Positions 35,464-45,905 of a stretch of 64,000 nt of DNA are shown piece after piece (position 1 is the first letter of the stretch; the number at the start of each line of letters is the position of its first letter). The notes below the pieces were generated by a model that worked only from the letters and a program-made list of their open reading frames with translations, had not been told where the DNA came from and did not search any database. A program made the translations under genes and the position numbers. Source of the DNA: Verpa conica (Eukaryota > Ascomycota > Pezizomycetes > Pezizales > Morchellaceae); the NCBI GenBank assembly GCA_033030425.1, contig JAUFSD010000012.1:1364001-1428000 (forward strand), in the 5' to 3' direction.

Positions 35464-36090
35464 GTCTATAATATAGGGTATGATTGTAGTCGGAAAAGTT
35501 AGGTGAAGGATTAATGGAGTAGCTGCAACTATGAGGCTGCAATGTGGGCTGTGAAGCCTCATCATGGGGTCGAGGGGCAGCATATACCCGGCAGGACAAA
35601 GTGGTGCTGCTGATGGGTAGGGTTAGTTGGTAGCATATTCTGGGGGGGGGGTTGGAAACATTAAGAGTATGGTTATTTTTAGCCAGTCTCAATGGAAGGA
35701 AGCTGAATTTTTCATAAATAAAACATTCTAGGAATATCGCTACTAGGATAGTAAAATGTGATCCCTAGCTATATAACATCAGCTCCCAGACGATGTGCGA
35801 GACATGAATCAGCAGAGGGTGTAAGCATGTGGATACTTAATGGAAGAGCCAGATGGAAACTTCATGGACCTTGATGTAATACCAAAGAACAGGGCTGTAT
35901 TTTATTGTAGTAGATCCCATGTAGTCAACCGTTGAAACAAACCCCAATTCCTTAGTCACCATTAGTCACTCGATCCACCAACCACACAACAGGTCGAAAC
36001 ACCAATTCATCAAATCCATCAAACCAACCAACCAACCAACCAACCAAACTTCAGATTCATCAAGGGTGATTAAGCTACACTACCAGCACT
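35464..36090. other. Intergenic with a (CCAA)n tract
   Basis: A G-run at 35640-35650 and a CCAA microsatellite at about 36022-36048 lie close upstream of the RRM-pair gene. No gene seen. Confidence 0.5.
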
Positions 36091-37260
36091 ATGCTTATCA
36101 CTGACCAAAAGACTCTCGTGAAGCTTGTGCTTTCACTTCGTGTCGATATCGATTTCTTGCTCAAGAGCATAGAGGCAGATCCCTCATCTATTGATGAGAT
36201 GTCTCGCTCTCAGTTTCTTGAAGGGTTATTCCACTTTCTCAAAGAGGCTACAGATCTGACAGGAGATACGGTCCGAAGTCATCTCTTATTCAGCGACACT
36301 CCTCTCGCTACACCAACAAGGCCTGACTCTGTGCCTCTACCTAGTCTATCTCGTGGTATGCCTCTTGATTCATAGCTCTTGTTGTAATTTATGCTTGAGA
36401 AGGCTAATTGGAGTAGATCACACACGTCTAAGGCGCTCTCAATCAATGAATTTCGTTTCCGCTCCGGTCTCTAGAACAGGATTCGTTCCCTACGCACAGC
36501 CTTATTTTGATGTTAATCGATACACCTTTCTACCTATAGCCGGTGAGTTTGTACCTTTACAGTTATATATCAGCTTCCAAGACATAATCGCGTTTCAAAT
36601 TGTATTAACTATCTTACTTAAGAGCGCCATAGTCTTTGGTTTCCAAATGCACCACCGACTGCCACCCCGGAGCGCCTCGAGGAACAAATCTTTGGCGGAC
36701 CTCTAGAGAGCCTAAGAAGATACAAGTACGCGTTTGATGAAGGATCTGGTTATCTGATTAACTTTTTCAACCATGAAACTGCGGCAGCGTTTCTCGCTTA
36801 TAGTAACTCATCAATAAGTCAGATGTCCTTTCCAGGGACCGAAGCGGACTGGAGACCTCGCATAACCTGGAGTGAGAATCCAAATACAATAAGACGCTAT
36901 ATTATTGAAGCTGTTGAAGACTTGGCTCATCCTGCTAGGCGCGGTATCGTCATTAGTGGTTTTCCGGCTGAAAGCGTTAGCAAGGCAGAGCTGCGTAAGA
37001 GACTCGAGGCTCTAGATAGACAGTACATGGTAGGCCTCGTTGTGCATATTTATGAAGTAATCCTGGCAGAAAAGTTGGTATACCTATTATTCGAACAAGT
37101 CAGACACGCTATAAAGGTTATGGAATGGTGCCAAGTTGGCCTTCTTGGCCCTGAACTCGATGATAGTACTTTCCTTTATGAGAGGGATCCATCTGAAAGA
37201 CCTTTTCCGGAGGTGGCAGAGGTTGAAGGGGTCATCGATAACCGTTCGTTTCCTTCCTAG
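36091..37260 (+). CDS. RRM-pair protein, one-module paralogue (342 aa)
   Basis: Three exons: 36091-36355, 36417-36542 and 36623-37260 (TAG). Introns end ...GGAGTAG and ...CTTACTTAAG. The N-terminus (LVKLVLSLRVDIDFLLKSIE ... FLEGLFHFLKEAT) matches that of the 41.3-kb gene and looks helical. After a linker comes one two-part module: SLWFPNAPPTATPERL...FGGPLESL followed by HPARRGIVISGFPAESV. Both halves have the beta-alpha-beta pattern of degenerate RNA recognition motifs, with the short hydrophobic strand + Pro + GG-x-[LV]-[ED] turn seen three times in the paralogue. The likely role is RNA or protein binding. The same frame stays open past the TAG into the next feature, so this may be the 5' part of a longer protein. 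Confidence 0.65.
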
Positions 37261-37284
37261 TTAAAAATTATATCTAGTTTCGAG

Positions 37285-38094
37285 ATGCTAACCTTGGAAA
37301 ATAATCTTCTCATAATTATAGTAATGCTCTTACCTAAAGTTTCGCATAACTCACCATCCTTTCAACCAACCGTCCCAGACATACCATTATCTGACCATCT
37401 ATCTACAGCCTTGCCTATAGATCTTCCTGAAGGTAACAAACTTGTCGATGTCCCTGACTGGATTTCTCATATCCCTCAGGGTCTCTCTGTTGGTTCATCC
37501 ATTGGTAGGACTACAGGTGTTCTTAGCCAGGGGTCCCCTCCACGAAGTTCCTCTATTGCTTCAATTAGCCCACCTTTCGACCCTTATTGGGATACAGCAG
37601 TTACCGATGTTCCTGGCTGGAATTCTCCCCCTCACCTACCTACTCCTCCACCTCCACCTCCACCTCCCCGAACCCTCCCTGTTGCTTATTCAACTGATAT
37701 TCTTGTCGATATTAATACGGCTTCCATACCCCCTTCTATCGCCTCTTCAATCGATCTACTCCTCGATATCATTGACACTCCCCGTCTTTCTCAAGACACC
37801 TCCTCAACTGGTACGCTTTCCGATCCCCCTGACCAGATTTCCCCCCCTCCTTTCAGAAACATATCTGTCATTTCTGCGATAAATCCCACCACCAATATTC
37901 CTGACTGGGTTTCGATATCTCAGCCCCAAAGTCTCACCACAACTCCTTCAGTTGCCTCTATGACCTCAAGTAAGCCTAGCTTCGAAGAATTGCCGGGATA
38001 TCCCACGAAAACCCACCACCTACACTCACCTATCTTAATCGAAGCCGGAAGCTTTTCAGATTCCTTTTTTTCGACGGACTGGGACAAATCATGA
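37285..38094 (+). CDS. Pro/Ser-rich ORF, possibly the 3' part of the 36.1-kb gene
   Basis: A 269-codon ORF in the same frame as the RRM-pair gene upstream, separated from it by a single TAG. It has an acidic, Pro/Ser/Thr-rich composition with a run of eight prolines and at least three copies of a short motif [DN]-[VI]-P-[DG]-W (DVPDWIS, DVPGWNS, NIPDWVS), spaced ~60-120 residues. The first ~15 codons overlap what looks like an intron 3' end (ATGCTAACC at 37285, then TTATAG at 37316-37321). With a donor at 37244 (GTTCGT) a 78-bp intron would remove the stop and fuse both parts into ~594 aa. The donor is weak, so I list the ORF separately. There is no known domain. Confidence 0.5.
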   Translation: MLTLENNLLIIIVMLLPKVSHNSPSFQPTVPDIPLSDHLSTALPIDLPEGNKLVDVPDWISHIPQGLSVGSSIGRTTGVLSQGSPPRSSSIASISPPFDPYWDTAVTDVPGWNSPPHLPTPPPPPPPPRTLPVAYSTDILVDINTASIPPSIASSIDLLLDIIDTPRLSQDTSSTGTLSDPPDQISPPPFRNISVISAINPTTNIPDWVSISQPQSLTTTPSVASMTSSKPSFEELPGYPTKTHHLHSPILIEAGSFSDSFFSTDWDKS

Positions 38095-38971
38095 GAAGTA
38101 AACCTTAGTTCAATACACAGCGCGGATGGATATTTCACCCATTATACCTGTTAGTTTACTTGTATCTCTTTTATGTTATCTTTCTTGTGATCTGTCAATG
38201 TGATCTGCCAACCCGGTTCCTTTCTTATATCTATTATAACCAGTCTTTTCATTAAATCTCGAACCATCATTTAAGTTTCTATCATTTTCAAGCGAATAAT
38301 TATGACTACGGGGATCTCTGAACTAGGTACGGGGGATAAAATGAAGTCAGCTATTGAAATGGAGAAAATAAGATCATCCACAAGGATCTTTGTGGGTACT
38401 ATAAGCAATCTGGATACGAGTCAGCCGTGGCGCTTTTAATTGAAGGCACCTCCGAGTAGCTAGAGGTGTGGTGTCAATTGAGTTATTAGTATTTTGGTTG
38501 TATTTCTGTATTCACTGATTTCTTAAAACTCTCATGGTAGAAGAAATACTCGAAAGATTTACTATCTCCAGTCTCAGTTGTGTTAAATCCGGACCAGAGA
38601 GAGTAAGGCTTGGTTTGAGGATTAGGGTTAAGTTGGGTCTCAAGAACAAATAATATTGAAAGCTTGACTTAAGCAGATACTATGCACAAAACCCACCATT
38701 CACAGGGGATCCACAAACCCAATCCCACTCCTAAGCTTCCGCCGAGCCTTCCTCTCTCTGGTCCGGATATAATATATCTGAGACCGGAGATAGCGAACTT
38801 TTCGAGTAGATACGGTACTCATGAGCGAATAAGCAAACCTAAGTATTCAAAGGCTTATAGAAAAAATCGTTAAAAGCATACACATAAATTACATAAATTC
38901 CCAAAGTTCTATGGATATCTCACAACACCCAAAAAATTTCATAGATCTATTCTAGACATGCCCAACTAAAC
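38095..38971. other. Intergenic, no gene seen
   Basis: The 3' ends of convergent genes meet here. The region contains GATTAGGGTTAAG near 38620 and otherwise nothing recognisable. Confidence 0.4.
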
Positions 38972-40366
38972 CTACAATTTTCCGCCTGCTCTTCCTTCCT
39001 TCTTTCTCTCTTGTTCACTCATTTCAATATGTCTACCATAAATCACCTAGTTAGCACATTTGATACTTCCAATATATTCATTTTGGGGAGAGATCTATGG
39101 CAAAACTCACTTCCAGGCTACCGCTGCAAACCTCGGTAGTCGCTCTGCGAACATTGGTGCCTTCTCTGAGCTAGCCTGCCGTCTCGCAAGACGCGCTGTT
39201 ATGCCTTGCATAATCACAGAATTCCGTAAGAACCCAAATCCATCGCCCCAGAACATCTCACTCTGCTTGATATCCCATCCCGAGGCCTGTGAGTACCAGG
39301 AGATAGCCTCAGCTCTTGTTGGAAGACCTGGTGTTGCGCCATCAACGAAGGCCTCGACATCACCTCCCATAACACTAACTCCAGCAGCTTCGGGGAGCAG
39401 TAGTTGCCACGGTACAAGAAGATTTGCTACACAAGTAATAGACAGGAGTTAGCCATGATCCGTACCGGCGTTAAAGGGAGAACATACAAAGGTCACTTAA
39501 AGGGTGCCCAATTGTTGAAAGCTCCCAGTCAAGGATGCCGATAACCCAAGGTTCTGTCTTGTGGAAGACTAGGTTATCAATCTTGTAGTCACCATGAATA
39601 ACAGCGGATCTGTCTGCCGGTTGAGTTTCGGAGAAGTAACGCATCTTCAGCACTGGGTCAGCAACAACCCTAACTCTAAAACAAGCTACTGGGGCAGCCA
39701 ACCATTTCGTCGAACCGTGGAATCCTCCCCACCTCCGCGCCTGTTTCAACATCCTTTGTCGCTGCCTGTGCTGCCTCGATCTTGGATAAGGTTTTGATCT
39801 GTCGGTTATAGAATCCGTTGGGCCTTCCGAAGCTCCTGAGCATCTCATTAGACGCTGGCGGTATCGAGTGGAGCTTTGATAGTGTTGTTATTGCAGATCT
39901 CCACATCAGCTTCCTGTGCTCTGCAGAAACACCCGGAATTGATGGATCCTCAAAGATTCGGCCGTCAAGATACTCCATTATCTATTACCCCTCCTTCCTC
40001 GTGAGCTAATTAATCCCAAACACGCACCGGAGAAGCCGGGAGACAAACGTAGAACGCACTACCGAGAACCTCGGTATCCTCACACAAACAGTACACCTTT
40101 GGTGCTGGAAGATCGCTCCCAGAAAGCGCTTTGAGAACCTTATACTCCCTCTCAACTTGATGCGCGGTACTGCTCAGCAGCTGCCCAGGCGGCTTCTTCC
40201 TCAGAACAAATTGTTCCCCATTGGCTGAGGTTAAAAGATATGTAGGGTTCGACTGGCCGTATCCGAACTGCTTTGCGGAGATTGGAGTTTTGATGCTGGG
40301 GACTGCGGTGGAGAGATATTTCTCGAGAGATGGGATCGAGATTGGGTGTCGTATAGGGCCGGCCAT
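38972..40366 (-). CDS. APH/ACAD10-11-type phosphotransferase (376 aa)
   Basis: Five exons on the minus strand: 40049-40366, 39703-39981, 39488-39644, 39111-39426 and 38972-39032. They total 376 aa in frame. Two donors are unusual (GTTTGT, GTTGGC) but give the conserved joins [17 protein letters not shown] and [16 protein letters not shown]. The protein is a kinase-like APH domain of the ACAD10/11 group: [13 protein letters not shown] (nucleotide loop), FVLRKKPPG (Lys), [14 protein letters not shown] (catalytic Asp ~218, Asn ~223), ILDWE (metal Asp ~238) and HPLSDL. Human ACAD10/11 kinase domains phosphorylate 4-hydroxyacyl-CoAs during hydroxy-acid breakdown; fungi have stand-alone relatives. 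The C-terminus is GRAGGKL, close to but not a canonical peroxisomal PTS1. An in-frame ATG at 40477 would add 37 residues; I chose 40366 because MAGPIRHPI matches the usual family start. The gene sits between the two RRM-pair genes on the opposite strand. Confidence 0.9.
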
Positions 40367-41280
40367 TGCTGCTATCTGGAGTGGCTGTAAGCTCAGGAGG
40401 GAAATCCGGGGAAGCTGGAGGTTTTGTGGAGGAGCATGGTGGTTAGGTGCCTCGGTTGTTGCCGTGCCGAGGCACATGATCCACGGCCGGAAATGGAAAG
40501 ATTGTCTCGGACTTCTTTTTAACAGCTACTTTGGGTTGAAGGAATGGGAAAAGAAAAGAATATCGGGGAGTTGTAGGAGCACATGGTTTTCTGGGCGGGC
40601 CGAGATAAGTGGTGGTGGTTTTCTTCAAATATAAAAGAGATAGCCTTGAGCCTTTCAAACCATGCCTCTATATAGTACTGAAGCTGAGGTTTCTGGGATA
40701 CTTACTCGACACAAAAGTCCCAAGGTCTTGGAGTCGTCAGAAGGGTTTTAGGAAAGTCGTAGCTACATACTATCTGGAAAAAGAAAGAATTCATGGTGTC
40801 TGCTAGGCCATATCAGCTAAACAGCCACGAAGTATCGAGAATACTCTCTAGTGATAAAGCAGTATTGTACGCAAGGGATACTGTACAGCCTCAAGCTCAG
40901 GTTTTTGGGACGAGTGATTAACCATGAAGTAGTTATGTGATAATAGATTTTATAGAATATAAGTAAACCTACAATAAAAGAAATAGAAAACTCTATTGAA
41001 CTATGTATAATTCCCTAGGGCACTTGATACCGACATTCATGATGGTTTTGCGACTACTGGTGGGGCTATCCGCACAATAACCTAACCGGACGTCAGTCCT
41101 CCACCCCTACCTCTCCCTTCTTCCACCATCAACGCTTCTTAACCATCAATCATCCCCCCATCCATCCATCAATCCTCTCATCCATTCATCCTCCTATTAA
41201 TTCATCTATCCATCTATCCATCTATCAATCCATCTCTCTATTTATCGTAAATTCATTCTGTGCTAGCTACACTATTCATC
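40367..41280. other. Divergent intergenic region with TCCATC repeats
   Basis: Separates the kinase gene (minus) from the large RRM-pair gene (plus). A degenerate (TCCA/TCTA)n tract at about 41153-41238 lies just upstream of the ATG at 41281, similar to the CCAA tract upstream of its paralogue at 36091. No gene seen. Confidence 0.5.
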
Positions 41281-43823
41281 ATGATCATATTGACCTCAGA
41301 TAATCCATACTTGCTCCATCTCGCCTCAGCTTTTCTTGTAGACCTAGAATTACTTATACATACTATTGAGTCACATCGTGCAATCACGGATGAAGAATTA
41401 ACCGAGGCTCGTGAACGATTCACCGATGGCCTTATACAATTCCTTGACGATGCCACCGTTCCTGAATCGCACAACGGAGATTCTACTACTGCTGTGAGTG
41501 CTCTAACATTACGGGATAGATAGTGTTATGCTGACTACCGCTAAAGGAATCCGAATCGATTGCTGGGATCCCTGTTCCCCGTCATGCCGAGAACTCAAGA
41601 ATTTCGCTAGGGGCTAATGCTTTACCAGCAGCCAGTCCGATGAAATTCCTCCCCAGCACTGAGTCCGACGAGACGAGCGAAAAAAATATAATACTCCCAG
41701 AACAGTCTACTTTTCTTATCAAGTATGAGGCTATAGGTAACAATATGGTGGAGGCTCCGAAAGACGACACTAAGAGCGGGGGAACGATTCTTTCCGGTCA
41801 TCTATCCACTAACGAACATGCCACCATCATGAAACCAGCCCAGCCCCAAGCTATCTCACCTTACATACGGAATAATTACAAACACGCTGAGATACCGTTC
41901 GAAGGAGACAGCAGTATTTTAATTCGCCGTGTCCCCTCACTAATCTCACGGGCCAGTATTTTAGCACAAGTATGTGGCGGAGCAGTTGAAGGGATTGAAC
42001 TATTTCCATACCAGGACAACATATATCGTGATGTTTCAATTACCTTTGTTCTGCCCTCTGCTGCCAAAGCATACTTGAACTATGCACAAACACCTGAGGG
42101 CAGGCTTAAATTTTCTAAGCTTCCTGGTCAGGAGTTTTCCGCTATCTGGAATCCGTCCCCTCCGAGAATGAGTACTTTAGTCACGTCCATGGCCCAAGAC
42201 CCCTTTATTAAAGCCAGGAGGTGCTTGATCATCAAGAATTTCCCCTATCTGACAATGGATACTCAAATGCTATATTGGAAACTCTCGAGTCTTGAAGGGA
42301 AGTATTCTCGGAATATCGAGATGCAGCGAATTTGGATTGATAGGAGCCTCGGGCAGGCAACAGTAATTATGGACAAAATTTCATGCGCACTGCAAGTAAT
42401 GCATAGCAAATTTATTGGTAATTTGGGTAAGGAGTTTGACGGTTGCTCCCTCGAATACGGCGAAGACCAATGCGATAGGCCTATCCCTGGAACCTTGGAA
42501 GACTCCTCATATACCACCGATGAATACATAGCGAAGGAAACGATGCTTCCTAGAAATTTTGGTCATTCCAGGTCTGATGGAAGTTCTCCTAGCTCGGATA
42601 AACACAGGCCTAGCACACAAAGATCACTTTACATCCCTGAACTTCCAAGTACTGCTACTATTTCAGAACTTGTCTCCCAGCTTTACGGAGGGCCACTAGA
42701 AAGGATAATTCTGGTCAAGCATAAAAGGGACGAGGGTCTGGCAGGTTGTGTAACTTTTGTTCATCCGTCATCTGCCAAAGCTTGTTTCAAACATCTTACC
42801 AGTCCAGAGGGAAAACTGAAATTTTCAGGTGGTGTCTGGGATTGGCCTGTGAACTGGGACAATAGTTCTCAAGGGCCAGTCAGTCCGGAATTACTGGAGA
42901 AAATTATGGATCCGGCAGTAAATGCAAGAAGAGGATTCCTTATTAAAAACTTCCCTTCTGAAGAAGTCTTAGTTGAGACGCTCAAAGCAGATGCACTCTC
43001 CCAGAGCCAACATATCCTGTCCTTCGAGAAATTTGAAGTTAACAGGACAAAACATGAGGGGAGGGTCATCATGGCCACAGTCGGGGCTGCAGTTGGTGCC
43101 CTCAAAGCAATCAAACGTCTCGAGCGATATAGAGGTTGCAGATTTGAGTATTTGAAAGATGAATGCGAGGAACCCACATCTATTACCAACGGCATTGTCG
43201 CAAAGCCAAATAATACAGTCCTCGAAACTCTCAATGACTATAGTGACGTTATTGACATTATCACCCAGTCTAATAACTCCCCTACAACCTTGGTTATCAA
43301 CGACCTTCCTTGTTCAATCACGCTTGCACAACTCTCGGCCCGTATCCGAGGCGGAGCACTGGACAGCCTTCAAATTCATACCCCTAATGGACAGGTAAAG
43401 GCAACCGCTTCAGTCACATTTCTCACTAATACTGCAGCGCAAAATTACTTGGACTTCATGATGTTCTCCCAGAACCCGTGGAGCAACATCTCCTGGAGAC
43501 CGGAAGACGTTTCGAACGTTGTTAATTACTCGAGCAAAGGAGCTCGGAGAGTCTTGTTGGTGAAAGGTTTCCCGGAAATATTTACTAAAGCACGTATTAT
43601 AATTGAGCTTGAGAGGATTGTGAAAAATACCACATGGAAATTGAAGGTGGACCAAAAGAATATCATCGAGAGCATCAAAGTTAGGGGAGACGAGAAGAAA
43701 GAAGCGAAGCTTGTCATGGGAAGTATCAAACTGGCGGCATTGATAAAATTGGAGCTTCCAAAGCCTTGGGAAGCTGTTTTTGGATGGGATATCTGCGAAG
43801 GTGATCTGTCCCAGTTGCAGTAA
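41281..43823 (+). CDS. RRM-pair protein, three-module paralogue (829 aa)
   Basis: Two exons, 41281-41493 and 41547-43823, with a 53-bp intron (GTGAGT...CTAAAG). Residues 1-65 (LLHLASAFLVDLELLIHTIE ... FTDGLIQFLDDAT) match the start of the 36.1-kb gene. Three two-part modules follow: residues ~193-274 with 294-377, ~431-508 with 532-607, and ~651-722 with 737-817. The first halves read like degenerate RRMs with a GG turn (CGGAVEGIEL, YGGPLERIIL, RGGALDSLQI) and a later strand (VSITFV, CVTFV, SVTFL). The second halves begin ARRCLIIKNFP, ARRGFLIKNFP and ARRVLLVKGFP. This suggests tandem internal duplication. No catalytic motif, signal peptide or membrane helix is present. An RNA-binding or scaffold function is likely but not proven. 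Confidence 0.8.
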
Positions 43824-44582
43824 GATTAGGCTATCTCTAGGGTCGAGCAGGATAACTTTTGAGTGCTGCCTGGACCCCAGCTCAATACTTAAAAGTCCCA
43901 TGATACTCAAATATTCCCGTTCCTAGCCCCTCCTTTTAGTCATCATGATACTGGTACATTTACTTACTCTCAATTCTACTGGAATTCATGTACGCTACAA
44001 AGATAAGAGTAGAGATTATTTACTCAAATTAAAAACTACATCAGTGCTTTGCACATATACGAATTTTCCCTCCCTGATTCTTCTACCCCCATTAATCTCG
44101 TATTGGTATTACAGAGGATTTAGGATAGTGTAAGAAGCAATGTTTCTTTTCTTCATTAAATACGTATACTCAATGGCTATTGCTAGCCCTTCAGAGTTCT
44201 ACTAATGAGCCTAGACTAAAAGAACTTTAAACGCTAGACGATCCTGCATATCCTGTAGCTTATCATTTTAACTCAGACACTTGCATCACAGTTCTACAAA
44301 CTCCATTCCTCAGCGGATCTTCCACAATCGAGCGCTTTTGGCCTACACACGAGTAGCCTGTGCAGCACCTGCGAATAATATCGCAGGAATCTTCTAGATT
44401 TCTACACACTAGAAGTTGAAAAGAATTAGATATCCCCCTATAACATTCTACGAAGCTAGGGAAAATATTCCTAACCTATGGATTTTGATGTATTTTCAGA
44501 TTCACTACCTATCTGGTTGAAAATCTCCTTGTTTGTGGTATCTAACGAAGTCAATATCAGACATTTTATACCAGGTGAATAT
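43824..44582. other. Intergenic, no gene seen
   Basis: 3' flank of the RRM-pair gene. AT-rich, no supported ORF. Confidence 0.4.
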
Positions 44583-45052
44583 GACGTCACAGGTATAACG
44601 AAAAAGTACCTATTGGTGGTTCACCACTCTGTGTATACCTTGAGGGATACCCAGACGTACCAGTTGGGCCTCCAGAAAGAGCACTTTGGGAGTCATGTGA
44701 CTTAGGGAGTGTAGCGAGTGTAGAGAAAGGACTACAGGAGATAACGATTAGGGGAACGAAAACGAAAACGGTCAAAGGTAGCTTCATTATTGCTGATGCG
44801 TGGAGTAGACTTCCCCTATCTGGTAGAATGAAGGTGATTGCTAACCTGGGGCTGTTGATGGTGAAGTGGCAGTGTAAAGAGAATATAAGAGAAGAAAAGA
44901 TGTTGGCTAGAAAGTTGATGTGTTGTTCAATGGATGGATACCCACTAGGATATGGGCTTTATCTTTTAAGACAATCTAACTGTATATTGAACAATCACGT
45001 GGCAGTTATGACCCACCCACATAAGGATACACCAGATAAACAACTACCCTAA
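44583..45052 (+). pseudogene. Decayed ORF with an HxD-like motif
   Basis: One frame is open for ~155 codons from just after a TGA (~44580) to TAA, with only one late ATG (44828). The composition is protein-like: VPIGGSPLCVYLEGYPDVPVG, FIIADAWSRLPLSGRM, then ILNNHVAVMTHPHKDTPD. The last phrase looks like the HxD iron-binding start of transposon-linked 2-oxoglutarate/Fe(II) dioxygenase-like proteins found in fungi, but the second His and Arg of such a fold are missing because the frame ends. I treat it as a truncated remnant. The family link is tentative. Confidence 0.3.
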
Positions 45053-45905
45053 GTTCATAGAATGATTCCTGAGGATATCTCTGAGTCAGGGCGTGGATAT
45101 ATAGCGGAATTAATTTATAAGAATACCAAAATCCAGTCCCGCGGAGTTTGGTCGTATAATAAGGATATATCAGGATACCTTTAGCTCTTTTTATACAATA
45201 TTCTTATACATTGAGAAGACTTAGGTTCACCTGGTGATAAAAATCCTTCTCGAGATAAATTTGGTAGAAATTATAAATTCTGGGGCTTTACGAGCAAATG
45301 GACTCTAACCCTAACCCTGTTACACAAAAAGAAGAGTTTTAAGCCTGGGTTTTCTAGATCGATCAGGTGCACCGAGGTCCATAAACCACTCCTATCCCGT
45401 AAGGCCCATGCTAGGACTAAATCTAAGTCAAAGCATATACTATCAAATCAGCTATATAATGTCTTTATTTCCAACCTCGGAAGTACCATAATAGAATTTT
45501 ACCCCGCCCCCCCATACATAGGACTACCGGAAAAAATGTGCACTTCAAATTTGTTTAATAGATAAGTTTTTTCTTCTTTTAACTTGTTGAGGGTGATTTT
45601 AAAGTCTAAATCAATCTTTACAGCGCCCATTCTAGATTTTGTCCCCCAATCATAAGTTGGACAATACACCATAACTCCCACCATATATCTATACATAAGA
45701 AATCCCAATATATACATTACACGTAAAGAGAGTGTAAGTCTAAGATATTGAACAAAAGAAAAAAAACGCCTTCTAAGTCCATAACACCATTTTTAAAAAA
45801 GGAAAAAGGAAAAGAAAGAAAAAAAAAACCCCCCACGCAACAACCAGCCAACCCGCCGAGGGAGAGGGGAATAAAAATATAAAACAAAAATAAAACTAGG
45901 GAAAA
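45053..45905. other. Intergenic with telomere-like CTAACCCTAACCC
   Basis: Two telomere-type units at 45305-45318 (CTAACCCTAACCCT). A-rich and C-rich runs at 45760-45835 precede the 3' end of the membrane-protein gene. No gene seen. Confidence 0.4.

Noticed and set aside
36353..36706. 118-codon ORF continuing through the second intron of the 36.1-kb gene
   Set aside because: It ends in TAG out of frame with the RRM half-module; splicing 36543-36622 restores SLWFPNAPPTATPERL and the conserved frame.
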